Shown here piece after piece: positions 1-14,700 of a stretch of DNA of 64,000 bases. The stretch's first letter is position 1. Every line of letters begins with the position of its first letter. Location: NCBI GenBank assembly GCA_036362985.1, contig JAYGXS010000003.1:31969622-32033621 (forward strand). The letters are read 5' to 3'. The notes under the pieces were generated by a model that saw only the letters and a list, made by a program, of their open reading frames with translations, did not search any database and had not been told where the DNA came from. The stretch is from Ligula intestinalis (Eukaryota > Platyhelminthes > Cestoda > Diphyllobothriidea > Diphyllobothriidae). A program made the translations under genes and the position numbers.

Positions 1-2606
1 ATCCTCCGGATAATTTGTGATTTTACCAGGGTGACTTGGGGACCGGCATTTGACTTCGAAGAATATCAGAATTAGTTAGGCAAGATCGGAAACTGCAGTG
101 TTCTTGTTTAGTGCGCTTATCCAATCAAGTGCGCCTAACCGCAGCCACCAATGACACCGAAATCAGGGTTGCGCGTTGTGAAATCTAGTTGAGGTGACGT
201 AATTAGGCGTACAAGCGGCAACAACTAATAATCGCGCAAACAGGTTTCCCAGTTCATATATTGGTTTTAAACTGGATGCGATTGTCTAAGATACTTTCAG
301 CTACTGGCACATCTGTTATTGGAAGAAAAAGAAGATGTGACGACTAGAAAATATAACTCTTGTTCCAGTGGGTGCATATTCACTTCTATTGGCAGTCTGT
401 TATTTCTGAAGAAAATATTGGGCGCATCATGGAAATTCGTTGCATTCAAAAATTGGCCTGAATAATCTTTCGTCGAAATTCCGTGAGATTTGAACTGGAC
501 TCTGTAGAAGTGCTTGTGGCGCTGTGGCACTGAATAAAGTATGTGAAGCCCTCGATCCTTTAACTGTAAAGATTATATATGGACGAAGGAGTTACTGTTT
601 CAATTATTCGAGTATGAATAAGTTATGGGTGACTTATATGGCCCCCAGCGTCACGATATGGAACCAGTAGCCACCCATAATACGGGTGGCTTTACCCTAA
701 ATTCCAGAGAAAGAGGTTGTGGAATTTAATGTAAGGGTTGAAGTTACGATACGAATTAGGGGTGGGGTTAGCGGTAAGATGAGGATCAAGTTAAATGCTT
801 GGGAATGAGTTGTACACTAGCATAATTAGCGCACGATCACCCGTATTGCGGGAGGTGGCGTCCATATTTCCGCGTCATGTGGAAGGATGTCATGGAAGCC
901 ATCTTAACCCAATTAAAACTAGCACTTTGCCGTAGTTACTACACATAGATTTGTTTAAAGACATAGGGCATCTTAACGAGGTGTTTTCAAAGAGAGCTCA
1001 CAGTTGAAACGTGATACACAGCCGTCCAGTTCTTCGGGACATCAATCGATTTTTACGGGAGCCATACCAGGCCTGACATCTAGGACGGCTAGCGCTGACT
1101 CTGCTATTTGTGACGAATTTCACAATGATACCTTTATTGAGCTGCGCTGAATTCCTGTGTAGTGACGCATCTTGTGAGCCGCTGCCTCTATTTAAGTAAC
1201 CCCTTGATTGACAGGCCCAGCTCGTCACGATATGGGGCAGAATGAATGAGGTAGGTATTTATAAATCAACCCTACGGCAAATCGAAACATTCTGACGCGT
1301 TTGAATCCGTAAGGATTCGTTAAGAGTCGTGGCTTAAAAAATGCTACCCGACGGGATAAGTCAGACTACGTAGGACAGAATCAGGTTGCATCTGCTCCTC
1401 GTCGATGTTAACTTAGGCACACCCTCCCATGGGAAATTCCAGCTGTCTACGTAGTGGCTAGCGACGGTTGGGAGGCCATGTCAAAGTTCTTGCCCTCTCG
1501 TCCCAAAAACTGTGCCTCGGAATTTTGGGAAATGTGGTGCCTTACTTACGTCTGGTTTAAAGTTACGTACGACAGTTTGACCACCGATTTCGAGGACGTC
1601 CGCTGTGTGTTGCAGGGACGGTGGATTGCGCTGTATTATGGTGAGAGTAGGCGTGCGTGGCATCTACATCACTCTCGGTTTCGAACCTCAATCTGAGCCC
1701 GGTGTAACGACAGGGTAAAGAAGACTGGAGATGGGGGAGAGCGCAGGTCCACGCACTGTGTCGCTACCAACAAGAAACAACAGCAAAGAATGGGGGGACG
1801 AGGAAAGCGGCTCCGATCTCAGCTGAATGGGAGTGCCCTAAAGGCCGCATTAAGTAGGTGCCTGAAATTACAGGCCAGTCAGCTATTCTGCTCAAACACA
1901 CACTGGGCTGATAGCAGGTTACCAGTTAGCGGGTCAGTTGGCAACCCTTCAGGCCACGGCTTTTAGCGCCCCGTGAAATCTTCAGGCTCGGTAGATACGT
2001 TTGTAGTACGTACAATGTGCTGATCCACCGATCTTACTCTTTCCCCCATCCCCAGCATCAGTCCGCCGCCAGAGTTGGTCGGTTATCTTATGCAGGACGG
2101 GCACAGTGTCCGAGAGGGCCGGCATTACACAAAACAGGACGACCAAAACCAGTAGATTAGAACGATACGTCGCCACCTGACGCCCTGATCAGCCACTAAA
2201 CATGCAACACGCACTGGCCTAATGGCGTGGTCTGGTGTAAAGCGTTAGTGGACAGGTAAAGCTACGTAATAGTAGGCATCAATCAACGATCAATCTGGAA
2301 TCTATATTGATTTCGTTACTAAGCATTTTCCCTAGGCTATCTCTCCCTGAAGTAAAAATGTAATCGTTAGTTATTCAAAGTCGATAGGGCAGGTTGTGGC
2401 TTGGTGTGAGCCAAGTCTCAGATTTTGAAGTTTGTTGCCTTAGAAACTATCAGGACTGAATTCCTGACGATTCGATGTACGGCTGACTTGTGGGCATCAT
2501 GGAATTCACCTTACACCTTTTCAAATAAGAGACGGTGTGTGCTTTTTGATGCACCCGATTTTAAATTTATTGCTTTTCTACCTTTCGCTACATTACCCAT
2601 TTACAG

Positions 2607-2793
2607 AAAGGTCCCAGCAGAATTCCTGCGCTGCGCAACGCAGATGCTCCCATCGCCCGAGTACTCATCAGACGAGGCGGACGACGTCGTAAACACCTCC
2701 TTCCGATTGGCTGACTCCGTCGATGAGATAATCATCATTGTGGGCCGTCAGATAGAAAGCATTTTGTCGGCTCTGCCAGAGAACTCCAAGGCC
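2607..2793 (+). CDS. RELCH: RELCH exon (first in window): start of the HEAT region
   Basis: The acceptor follows a pyrimidine-rich tract ending in TTTACAG at 2600-2606. One leading base completes a codon from an off-window exon. The donor is GCC|GTAAGT at 2794, leaving phase 0. The peptide runs KVPAEFL to LPENSKA and includes VGRQIESIL. It sits where vertebrate RELCH has the helix before the conserved LHP motif and joins in frame to the next exon (ENSKA-VALPLL). The open frame continues upstream to 2425, but that part has a different composition and is read as intron. Confidence 0.7.
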
Positions 2794-5700
2794 GTAAGTG
2801 ACCCTCACTAAACATATACATAATGATTTTTGTTCAATGTGCTTCCTCTGTGCTTTACGTCAGATCATATTTTGGCGGGAGGTCTGGGTTTCTGTCCACA
2901 CTTGTAGCTGTCACTGTCTGTTCACGGACCGACACCAGTCCTTGACTGTTTTTTAACCTTTGGTCCATAAGTCTTCGGTTTTTGAAAACCTCGCCTTCTG
3001 ATGGTTATAACTGGGTAGAGGAATGCTCACCGATTACTCCTCAGGTTCTGTCATGGAGGTCACTCTGAAATTTTGCCAACAGCCACAAAATGGCTAAAAG
3101 TGTAGACAGATGGATAGTATCGTCAAGGCACAGGAGCATGGAATGGCCACCATCAACCAGTCTTGGCCATCTGTGGGACTCCAGAGTGATCCCCAAAGCA
3201 GAATGGGGTGAGTGGATTAACTAAGTGATTGGGAAGTTTTCATCAAACTTTTTCAATATTCCAGGTCTAAACTGGCAAGAAGCCGTGCTCATGGCTCAGT
3301 GGTTAGAGCGTTGGACTTTTATCAACAGGTCCCGGATTCGGGCTTCTGGTGGTGCACTACTTGGGGTTAGGTATGATTGACTGATGACGTCTAATGAGTC
3401 CGAAATGGCCATTCCAGTCTCTCTTGTCGTTACCGATACTGTTCATCTGGTACTAGCTCCGTGAGAAATGGATGAACGTAGAATGAAGCCTTTAGGAAAT
3501 TATGTCTACAGGATGTTGTAAACACCCATTTGAAACCTTGTGAGTATGGTGTGCAACGATCTATCCCCACTGGCGGGCATTTCTGCTTTTTCTTGACTTA
3601 AGAGGCTGCAGCTTAACCAATTTGGTCGTACTGACAACCATGGGGACATTATAAAGGCTGTTTCTAACTTACCTGCTTTTATCAGTCGGTTCTACCCCAG
3701 TTTGCAAGATTTGAACCCGAAAGATATTGCATAATCGGACCAGCCTTTCTTAAGTACAATAAGAGGCTCACATTCTGTCTGTTGATATGTGGATATACTA
3801 TCATATGAGACTGGCGTACATCGCAAGGGAATAGACACCTCTGTAGCTGCGGGTCTTTAACTCACGCAAGTGTTTGTACAGCGAATAGCAACTAGCGCAG
3901 TAGTGAAAGCGCTGTATGATAATAAACAGGCGTACTGATGACTTCAGTCACCGCCAGGGATCATGGCGAATACCGGAGCAGGCACGATGCTGACAGCTTG
4001 CGGCTAAAGTTGCTTAAGGCGGAGCAAACATGCTCCCTGTCAGCCTGTGTCAAAGGCTCCACCCCAACAAAAACATATGTTAACAAGGGATGAAGTTATC
4101 AAACATAAAAAGCAGCTCATTAGGGAGGGGGAGTTGAGTCAGAGGTGCCCGTTTTATGATACAAAATGTCGGTCTTGTAGGGGGTCAGAGGCGCTTCCAG
4201 AAACCAAAAGTTATTTGCGAACGCTTCATGTCACTGTATGACAGCTTGGAGTGGTTTGCTTCCAAGACCGCTTGACAGACTGCATTTTTTTTAATTTGGC
4301 TTTGTGAGATAGACAAGAAGGCGACGAGGGAAAGACGTCAACCGTCCCCAACTTTTTGGGGAATCCTCCCGTATAGTCTAGGAAACATTCAGCCATTTCC
4401 TCACACATCTTGGATTTGGAGTTGCGCACGGACCAGAGGCAACTATCAGGTGCCAGATCATGCGGCCGGAAGGCCGAATGCGATGTCAGGGAATGTCTAG
4501 AGCCATTTACGGGATCTGGCGCAGTGGTGAGAGGAATGACGTTAACATCCAGCTCACAGGTCATTCGACGGGACCCGGCCACACTGTCAAACTTAATTAG
4601 TCCAAAGTTTGCGCAAGTGATTATAACCGTGTGAGCTGCTGGGATCACGGTCACCTGACCTGTATTAAATTAACAAGCGCACTGGCTTTCGGACCAGGTC
4701 CATGTGGGCTGGAGGTAGGAACGCGGAGTTTAACAATCCGAGTGATAGCGGGCCAAATTACCGAGTAATTGCCGCACCAAGACTCAAAAATGGTGGTGAA
4801 ATCACGGCAATTAGTACTGCCGGCAAAGACAGGGGATTAAAATTATTGTCCTGGGTTCGGACCGACAATTACGCATCAAATATGACCTCCCAGCGATTAG
4901 CCAAATAACGTAGGTGTGTGGTTGGTCTGCCAACTACGTCCTATAAATAGTGCACTCCTTGTGCCCGCCAACTTAGTAACTTTCATTGATGAGGAGTTCA
5001 AAAGAGAGCCTGGAACCTCATTCTAATAAAGCTCTTTGATCATGTATACCTCGTCCTGACTACTTCCTGGAACCCAAATCTTCGCTTCTGCTAGAGAATA
5101 CCTCAGTGATCATAGGAATGGTTAATCTCACAAATAATCGTCTAATCAGTGTCAGATGTCTGCGATTTAAATCGAGAAGGTCTTTAGCTAACGTTTGGAC
5201 ACGGGAACAGGAACATGTAGCTTTGCGCTAAACAGTAAAGGATCAGGATAACGTTTACTGATGAAAGCAACGTTAGAATTAGGATAAGGATATGGAAATA
5301 TTTACCCTTTCGGGAATCTAATGAAACACCACCCGTATTACGTGATGGACCTTCCTATTCCAACTTCCTATGGGGGAGGGGGAGCACATAAGAACTTCCA
5401 AATAAAATGTATTATAAGAGCAGTGCATTGTAAGATGTTTACCTGCCGGCCGACCATGCAGCCGGTTCTTTATTTAGTGATTTGCTTTTGACTACGATCC
5501 CTTTAATCACATAAATCCATCACGAATCTGCTTACAGTTATTTTCTTACTATTACCACTATATATCCTACAGCATTGTATTAAGTGTTAGTAAGAGTTTA
5601 GCCATGCCAGTATGCTGTAATTCTTTCGGGATCAAGAAAGCCATCTGCGACTCCGAGAGGGCGCTTCGTTACAAGAAAACAGTATAGCGCACTTTATTTA

Positions 5701-8700
5701 TGTACACAGAGAGGAGCCTATATTGCATGCATATTGAAGGTTTGATGTGTGCAAACGAACTACCTATTTACTGCTTCGAGTGTCACCGTCAGAAACCATC
5801 TCCACCGATAACTCTAGCCTACAGGCCGCTTCATAATAAACAGACTATGCCAATACGTTGAGGAGAAATTGTGCCCGGCTACCCTCTCACTCTCTCGCCT
5901 TAGCAAAAACCTTTTAAACTTGCTAGTAAGCAGTTGGTGGTGGTGGTGGTGGTGGTGGTTGTGGTGGTGGTGGTGGTGGTGGTGGTGGTGGTGGTGGGCT
6001 TAGACGCATCGGCTAATTAAGGATGACATTTTAGGTCTGGGTGGCAGACACTACGGCACGCTGACCGTCGTGAACTTCAATGTTCACCTATTACCGCAGA
6101 GGATGAGCGTACTTGAGACTCTCGTGCGGGAAATAAATAAATGCCGGCAGTATTTCCCCTCTCGTCTCCACAAAGTTCCTAGGAAAAAACAAATTGCGGG
6201 TGGCTGTAGGTGTGCGCACGGACGCAGTGTTTGATAAAACTAAAAGGACCGTCAACGGGTGTCTTTAACGGCTTGATCCTTAAACTACGTGGAAGTTAGA
6301 TCTCACGCAAACGAGAATGCTACAAGGACCCTATTAAAGAGTCAGTATAGTCTGAAAGAGACCGAGTGACTCCGTCAGTTGGCAACCGTCAAGGCTACCA
6401 TCGTCGGGTCATCGTGATAGATAATGCGTGCCAGATTTGCTGTAAGGGATCTTCCTCCACAGGGTACTACCTCCCAACCACGTCTTTGTTAAAACGAGCA
6501 ACATACCCTCGTACGTGGTGATCTGATAATAGAACAGTATCTAGTAAGTGTTTGACCACCATTGGTCGTGTGACATTTTAACGACACGCCAGGGGACTCA
6601 GAAAGCTAAACGATCTTCGTACCGCAGAAGATGAAGTTGATCAAACCTAGAGTTTCCACGAAGAGTGCCGCACCAATATGAGGTGACAATTTTAGGCTTC
6701 TTAGCCGTTGCCTGTCAGATTTAGGTTAACGCAGGTCTCTCTGATGAATGTTAACCGAGTACCAATGAAACTCACTTGTCCCGCTCTGCCTTAGGGCTCA
6801 TTTAGCGGGCCCTGACAGCAGCCGTAACAGCGAGTAGCTTTAGGCAGATAGCATTGCCGGCAAAAACAAGGGAGACTCGAATAGCAATTTCTGGCTAATA
6901 AGCCATCGTCAACCCGTCCTATCTAGCTCCAAATGGTGAAGCATGCGACAAATGGGACCCAAGGGAGAGCGGGACAAGTGAGTTCCATTAGCGGTTGGTG
7001 AACGTTAATCAACGAGTGTCAATGTCTCCAGACCAAAATTGGTAAGAAAACGAGCTCATGGATAAATGCTAATAGCGTTAGACTCTGATTAAACGAGTCA
7101 CAAGTTCGAGCCTCGGGTGGTGCCCCACCTGGGGCTGGGTTTGACTGGCTGACGATGGCTAATAATCAAGAAACGGCCTTTTTAAATCCCTTTAACCTTG
7201 CCGGGAATGCTACCTTCCTAAAACGCAGATCTGCATAACCTGAGATTCTAATATGGATTCGTTTAGCTCTCACATGTTAAGAAACCACGTCCTTCACTGC
7301 TCCCACATGTTCGCTCAGCACGTGGGCCTACTCGGTCATATGCGAATCGAAGAAAGGGGATTTCCTCGCAGCAATGTCAATTCAGAACCCACTCCGTGTA
7401 CCCAAAATGTCAACGACCTCTAACATCCATCAACGCGACCAACAATATTATGCCCACCACCGCTACCAACTCTACAGCCCCAACCTATCCTAGCCCGTTG
7501 CTACCGCACATGTACTTCACGCATCGGCCTGATTGGTCACTTGCGGATTCATCGAACAGACTGTGAGGGGCACTAGCATACACCTGCTTCAATTGTACGC
7601 ATTGTCCACGCAGAGTCACATATCATATGGGTCTATCAGGCCACATGCACCCCTTGAAAATCGGTGGTAGAGAACCGCCAGCTTTATTGCCTTACCTTAT
7701 CTCTGTCCTCATCACACATAGCTACGACCATCCGCACACAGAAGACACTTGCAAATGGCACCACTCACGTGATATGGTCCTCGGCTCCCTTATGGGGCTC
7801 CTGTGTTTAATGTGTGCCTTCCATGCCTGAAACTATCACAGTGCGCTAAACGTCATGACTTGGAGGGTTTCCGAATAAAAAATGCACTCATACGTCGCAG
7901 ACAACCCTGTGTGTGTTTGTATGGAGTGACTGGTTGGTAGTCTGAGAGAGAGGCTGCAATGGCTCCTCCTTTATGTGACCTTTATGGCACACTTACTCCG
8001 TAGGAGCCGAGACAGGTGTAGTGGGAGGCAGCTTCGAACTCGTCAGTCACCTACGCCGTCTCCAACCTCGAAGTGTGGGAGGTGCACTTCAAGTCTATTT
8101 TCACGGTAATCTAATTCACGCGCAAGCAAACTTCCCCGATAAATCTTACTCTTGGGCATACAGTGGACACTATCGAAGTGTCGTGTTCTTTATTTGTTAA
8201 GGACGACGCCGCGAACCATTTATCTTATGGGTCGCGACTGGAAACTCTCCCTTCCCTATCTTCGTTCCTACATCAGCACTAAATGCAATGAAGCTGCCTA
8301 CGATTGCGCTGAGTTACATTCCAAAAGTTAACAGAACTAGCAGTTCCCTTCGGTTTGCTCGGTAACTGCCCCTTCCTGCGATAACACCTAATAGTTCTTA
8401 TAAAGTAGGTTCACCAATCAGCTTACAGGATATGCCCGCCACCCGTGTCTTAGAATCCAACTTAGAGTCCTCATCTTAATTCGCATATACATATATGTCA
8501 AAAAATCAATCAGAAAAAGTCATTTCAATCTCCCTTTTCGCTGTCGGCTGTGCGGCTGCTGGTGAGTATCTAGATCGACGTCCACGGAACAAGCGAACGA
8601 TTGCGTTCCATAATGCGATCGATAAACATTCGCTACTACTTCTATTATGTATATGTTATCAGCAGCAAGACTTTACTGGTAAAGACAAGGGAGACTGTAA

Positions 8701-11700
8701 TTATCATTTCATGTTTATTAGCCATTCTCAGCTAGGCATAGCCAACCCACAGTGGTGCATCACTTTAGACTCTAACCTGTTGGTTAGAAGCCAACTCAGA
8801 ACACTATGGGCCCGCTGTCCTGACATATTAAAATTTAACACTGATATGTCGTTACATTCCCAGTCTATACAATGAAAAAAATATCCGGAAAGTTTGTCTT
8901 ACTAGCGCGAAACTTCGCGAATAAAATCCAACTCCGTTTAAAACAACACTTTGGTTTTTCATATAGGAATATTAAGCTAGAGAGTGCTCTTTCTGTATAT
9001 GGGTAAAGGGGTAGACTGGTGGCGCACTGAAACATTTCATTTATTATTCCGATTTTTCTAACTTCTACAGGAGTTCGTCCTTATAGGAAGCAACAGCATC
9101 AGCAAAATGCACAGTTATAGTGAGTGGAAGCCAATCGATTATCAATTATTTAAGTCTGGACATGACTCTCGGCGTTACGTCGATGCATCAATTGATTGTG
9201 TTCCCGCCCGAGACCCAGGCTTTAATGAATTCTCGACTCTTCTCGTTTCTGGCATGCGCGATGATAGGCAGATAGTATTGCTGGTAAAGAAAAACGATAT
9301 TGAAGTGGTCATTTCTGACTAATTAGACGTCGTAAGCCAGTCATCCCGAGCCCAAGGCCAGAACCAGGCCCATATCCAGACGGCTGTCAGGGCCTCTGAC
9401 GAGACTCAAGGCAGAGCAGGACAGATGAGTCTCCTTAGCGGTCAGGTTAAAGTTCATCAACGAATTGGCGATTATTCATACGCGCTTTTGCTGCTGCCGC
9501 TAAGTCTTTTGAGGAACTCATACACGCGAGTTCGAAAGCTCAGCATAATAAATAAAAGGTCCATCAGCCCGATCAGCCTTCTTTATGCATGCAAACTCTT
9601 GAAACTCGAAACTTTGCCTCCGTGCAAATGTAAATATATATGCTATACAAAAATCAAGAGGGGTTGGAAGTAGAATAGCAGGGATAATTCATAATATTGA
9701 AAACCTAGTGACAGTCCTAAGACCTCTGTTCACCGGCATTCTCGTCTAGTACCTCATTTCCTTGCGCTGTCTATTCGGACAGGTTGCCTTACCGCTGTTG
9801 GTCCAGGCCATTTGCCTGCATCCGGACCCTGCTGCGCGAGATCGGCTCTTACGCGGCCTCTTCAACCTCTTCGCCGCAGTGGAGAACGCCGATGAGGGCG
9901 CAAAGTTGGAGCATGGCGTGGTCATCCTGCGCCAATGCTGGGAACTCGCCACGTGCCTGGGTATGTCTGGATGGTTTCGCATTTATCATGTCATCATGTC
10001 TGTTGCCACAGATCGCCGCTAAAACTAGGTCGCTTTCTGCAAAAACCAATCTGAGCTTATCGGATTATGATGTCTATTCTGTTTTTAGCCTACCCTCTCT
10101 CTCTTTCTCTCACTGAATGTTTTTGCTAGGGTAATTTCCACTTTAATCGATTTTATTAGCCGATGTTGATACAGGGGCATTTATCAGCGGGGATTGAACG
10201 GGCGCCCCCTAATGAGATAATTAATAGGAGCCCTTTTGACAAGCCCAGATGTAAGCTACGCGACTTTATACACCGAAACTCCCTTAACTCTTTATATTTT
10301 TTGCCTGCGCTCAAAATACGATGACATCTGCGCATTTTATTCCCCTAAATTTAAAGAGGGAAAAGACTTTCCTGCAAACGGGGTTCCGTTGAGCACACAA
10401 CGAATCTCTGTACACCACCAGGGAATACTAGTAGCATAAAAATATAACGTTAAATAGCTTTAAGTAAACAGATTATTTGTAGCGATTGATTTTTCCCCTA
10501 CTACTGCCTACCACCGTGAAAATGTTGTCAGTACTTTTTGCTTGCTGTAAAATAGTGTTTAATCCTCTACTTGTTATCTTGCTCCTGATCTCCTTAGGGC
10601 TGCGATGACCAGGAAGCTCAGTGAGGTCCAAACTGATCAACCTAATGACTGATAACTAGAAATAATCGTCGAAGAATGTTTGACACTCGCTGACTTTCTT
10701 ACTTAACTGTTGTTGTCTACATATTTCCCGGGCGCTTTTCGGTTACTGCACACCTTACGTGACAGCCTGAGGACGCTCGTAGTCCCTGAATGCAATCCAG
10801 ACGATGAAATACAGGGCAATTGTGCATTAAGCAGCCTGTCCTGTAAACAGACCTTGCTTTGTAAAGAACAGGTCAGTTCGCAAAGAAGCAGGGTGCTTTA
10901 GCGTCAAAACCTTGCCACTTCCGCCTAGGAAGAAAGGGCTTCGATTGGTGGAGCTCAAGGTCACTGTCAATCCCTTCACACAGCTGAGATTACGGCCTCA
11001 ATGTCGGCAGCTGAACTGAGAAAGAAGACATTTTAGTTAAAGAGGAAAGCAGCCTGAGAGGTGAACAGGGAAAAAAGGAAACCAAAACAGTAAGGATTAC
11101 TACCGCTGCGTTATATCATGGTGCAGCTGTTTGACAAAGTCAGGTTGGTTCTGAATGAAGGCTGCTAGAAAAGTACGAAGTTCAAAACCTGCAAGAACGT
11201 GAATCATGAATCGAAGTAATGGTTTCAACGTGTCATGGGGCATCGTGTCCAGAACCCGTTATAGAACTGCGGCGTGGATGATTGTCCGTTGACTTGAGAA
11301 GTTACTGTACTGTGTGCTCAAGCCACCAAAACACCGTTCGCCTACGACGAGTATGCTTTAATCCTGGGTTAACTGAGAACTCGTAAGCATGCTTTGAGGT
11401 TGCTTGAACTGGAAGCGTTGGGGGTACGACTTTTACACGACAAAGCGGAACCGTACGTCCTTTTAATGCCATGAAGTCTAATTTACTTGATAGTTTTATT
11501 TAAAGCATTTGGCAGTTAAACATAAAATACGTAAACTTTGAGCTTTTCGTAATTGGTTACTCTGACAGTTTTGTTGTAGGTGATTTCTACATTGAGGAAA
11601 GAAGATTATTCTTATGAGATGTCAGTATGTCACCAGATTTTTCAGTGCAATGCATGATCCTTTATGGGTAAGAGATAAGGCTTGTCGAGAACAAGAACCA

Positions 11701-14700
11701 TTGGTGTGCTGCTGTTAGCTTTCAACCCCTTACAGGAGTTCCTCTTCAGAGGTACGGAACAGTAACAAAAATGAAGTATACGCCAATCAACAATCAGAGG
11801 TCGCCAGAGGTAAAAAAAAACAGTATTAAAGGGAACAATTATAGGGGGTGCGCGTGTCAGTGTCAGTGACAGATGCCTGGACGTGACTGCACAGGGCTCT
11901 GTACGCCGACGCCAATTCGATACGTCAAATCATCGAGTTCCCATCTATGGGCCAGGCTTAAATCAACTGTCGGCTCATCATGTTTCCTGTGTTTGCGAGT
12001 ATCTGGAAGGCTGCGAAGTTTAACTCATGGACTGTTTCATAGGGGTGAGCCACCACTTGCGATGATTCGTCGCCCCACTGTTCAGATGGCTTATGTTCAG
12101 GTACACACGATCCGAGCCTGCGTTCAGTTTGTCCTATGTATTTAAGAGGACATTTAAGGCACAGGATGTGATACATTACCCCAGATTGTTCATTGGGATT
12201 TAGCCAGTGTTTAATTTCTAATCACCATGCAGCGCATGGTAGCTCTGGATAGGTGTGCAATTCCAAAACTTCTCCCGAAGCGATGTGCCCAGTCGCTTCT
12301 GAGACGTCCATGGGGCGTGGCAGAGTGTGTCATATCCTCGATACTCGTATACCCGTATAATTGCCCGCCCCCTTTGGATGCTGCTTCTAACCACCAACGA
12401 CCTGGCGACATCTGACTGTTGATTGGCGTAAATCCCCTATAACCACCCTTTCTTGTTGCTATTTATCACCTCTCAAGACGAACTCCTTTAAGAGTTTAAA
12501 AGTTCAGAGCAATAAACCAATCATTTCGGTGCTCGTCAGGCATGCCTCTTTACGGTTGCAAGCACCCAGAACGCGAAATTTTCATTCATTCATGTTTCTT
12601 TTGATTGGCCGGTATGAGGGCTTCAAGCATGAGGCCAAATGTTCGGTCTGTTATTTCCACAGACGCATTGTTATCTTTTAATTTTTTAGTCTTCTAGACG
12701 AACGTGTACAAGGTTTTGTCCTCATTCTGTCCTCAAGCTATTCCAATGCCAGAAATTTCCTACCCTAAATGGTATTGTGGGAGACCGGTCATATTATAGC
12801 ACTTTTCTCCTCTAAGAAATGCAATTTTAGTTGAGAACCTAAAAGGGCATGTTCATCAAATAAAATAAGAAAAACATACAAGAACGTATAAGCAAGACTT
12901 ATATCAATGTTAATGTATTAATAGTACGTCAGCTTGTTGGCAATGTCAAATGATACGAGGCAATGAGATGCAAGAAAGCGAAGGGAGGCTCTCGAACGTG
13001 ATTTTATCGTCCCTTCCCTCACTTAATTAGCTGGATCACGAGCCTCTGAAGTACTGTTAGCAACGGCAAGTGCATAGTCACCGACCCGTCTGCCAGTCAG
13101 CACTTTCAGTAAAATCGTTCAAGGAGACAATTTGTTCTGCCAGTGCAGCATGCTACTGGGGAATAAAGTTTAGCATAGGAACCTTCAGAAGTAGAAGATG
13201 TGATCGCTGGAACGGAAATTTTATTTGCCCGACTGTTCGGATTCTGTCGAGAATCCTTAATCCTAGGTAGCCATAGAATAGTGTGGGACATTCGCAGATT
13301 AGGATGACATATGCACAGATTGCGCAGTATTTATATTTCGTAGCCTACACCCGCATGCGCGATGTAATTATCAGCTCCTGTAATTCGTGGACTGATGGCT
13401 TGGCAGGTCACTTTCGAGTCACTAATTGCCACGATTTGGTCGTCTGTGTTGGATGCGGGTTTATTAATTGTGCCCGAGGAGCCTCAGCGTTTGCAGGACA
13501 GCAGGTTTGTGGAGCATTCGACTTTATGCATTCAACTATATGCCATCATCAAGTTCCCAAAAAATGTAACGAGTGACATGCATTCATCGCCTGAAATCCG
13601 TGGACTCAGCTGTTTATCATAAAGCATTAGAGATCATTAGAGTATGGTACACCGAGATAGTCAAATCCCCACCCGGTAAATAGGAGTAGTAATTTTAGCG
13701 CGCCCTGGGGGGAAGTCTTATCTTCAGTTAAATGTACGGGCACGTGTTTTAGATTTCCGTCGGATTAATTGAACTGTATCTCAATAGGATAACCTGAAAC
13801 TACACATCGGGCAACGTTGGCGCAGAATTGAGGGAAGGTGGTGCTGATTTCTGTTTCCTGTAGGATCACGCATTATCCAGGTCTGGATTTATCGTATGCC
13901 CGACTACCCTGTTACTGAGAGTCGAATTCCACATGTCACCTACTCACGTATCCAGCTACTTGCTATGTTTCAATCAACTCCAATGTTTTGGGACGGAGCG
14001 ACCTTGATTGCACAAGCGTTTAAAGAAACAGGTTTAAAATTGGCGCACCGGGAGAAGACAGTGTTGATCGCAAGTAAATTGCACTTGGAGCTCTTTAAAG
14101 GTGGCTTTGTTATGCCTAACTATCTGTATCCGACGTGAGACGCCTTTAAATGCATGACTCTGCCTGGGTGTATACGGTTTTCCAGTCAGCGCATCTCACA
14201 CAGTCCTTCTACCTTTCACAAAAAACGGAACATACTCCAACTCAAGTAGTTTCAGTCTTATCACTAAAGACCTCGTGAACTGCTTCTACACCGTCTAGGA
14301 CGTCTAAAAAATGCAATATCGGACGGTTCCTGTCCAACTGGTTGGTGTTGACCAGCTATCCACTTTAAATTGATTCAAAAAGTAAATCTTTTTTTAAGCC
14401 AAAAAAGACAGCTGAAAACAGCGATGCCCAAAATCATTAGAGGTGGTCTAGCATGTTTCAATACTTTTTTGATCCGATTGTGAAAAACTCCACGGCCTAA
14501 GTCCTATAAACGAAATATTGCTCAGGACGTTGTTAGCTAAATAACATAGCGGTCGACCCTTTTATCTGTCAAGGTCAATGGGGTAATAAATGACCGTTTA
14601 CTGTTCGAAAAGAAGTAGACGCAATCGCTAATTCCACAACTTTATTCACCTGACGTTTCAGATTCTAGCTTCGATCCATCTTCAGAAAAGGCATCAGTAT

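Larger units (their letters stand above)
2794..9782 (+). other. RELCH intron 1 (7.0 kb), repeat-filled
   Basis: There is no coding exon I can support here. The intron holds SINE copies (3232-3445, 6775-7215, 8665-8830, 9255-9475), a repeat shared with 46.2 kb (4226-4654) and a TGG microsatellite (5935-5997). The stretches 5000-5930, 6000-6770 and 7220-8490 show nothing recognisable beyond short open frames. Confidence 0.6.

Noticed and set aside
1454..1696. Overlapping open frames on both strands at 1.5 kb
   Set aside because: No recognisable product; composition and surroundings look like interspersed repeat, and no phase link to RELCH.
2425..2606. Open frame extending upstream of the first RELCH exon
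   Set aside because: It is separated by a good acceptor at 2606, and the peptide does not resemble RELCH.
8495..8875. 126-codon plus-strand open frame
   Set aside because: Its second half is a SINE copy on the minus strand, and the first half has no domain or splice support.
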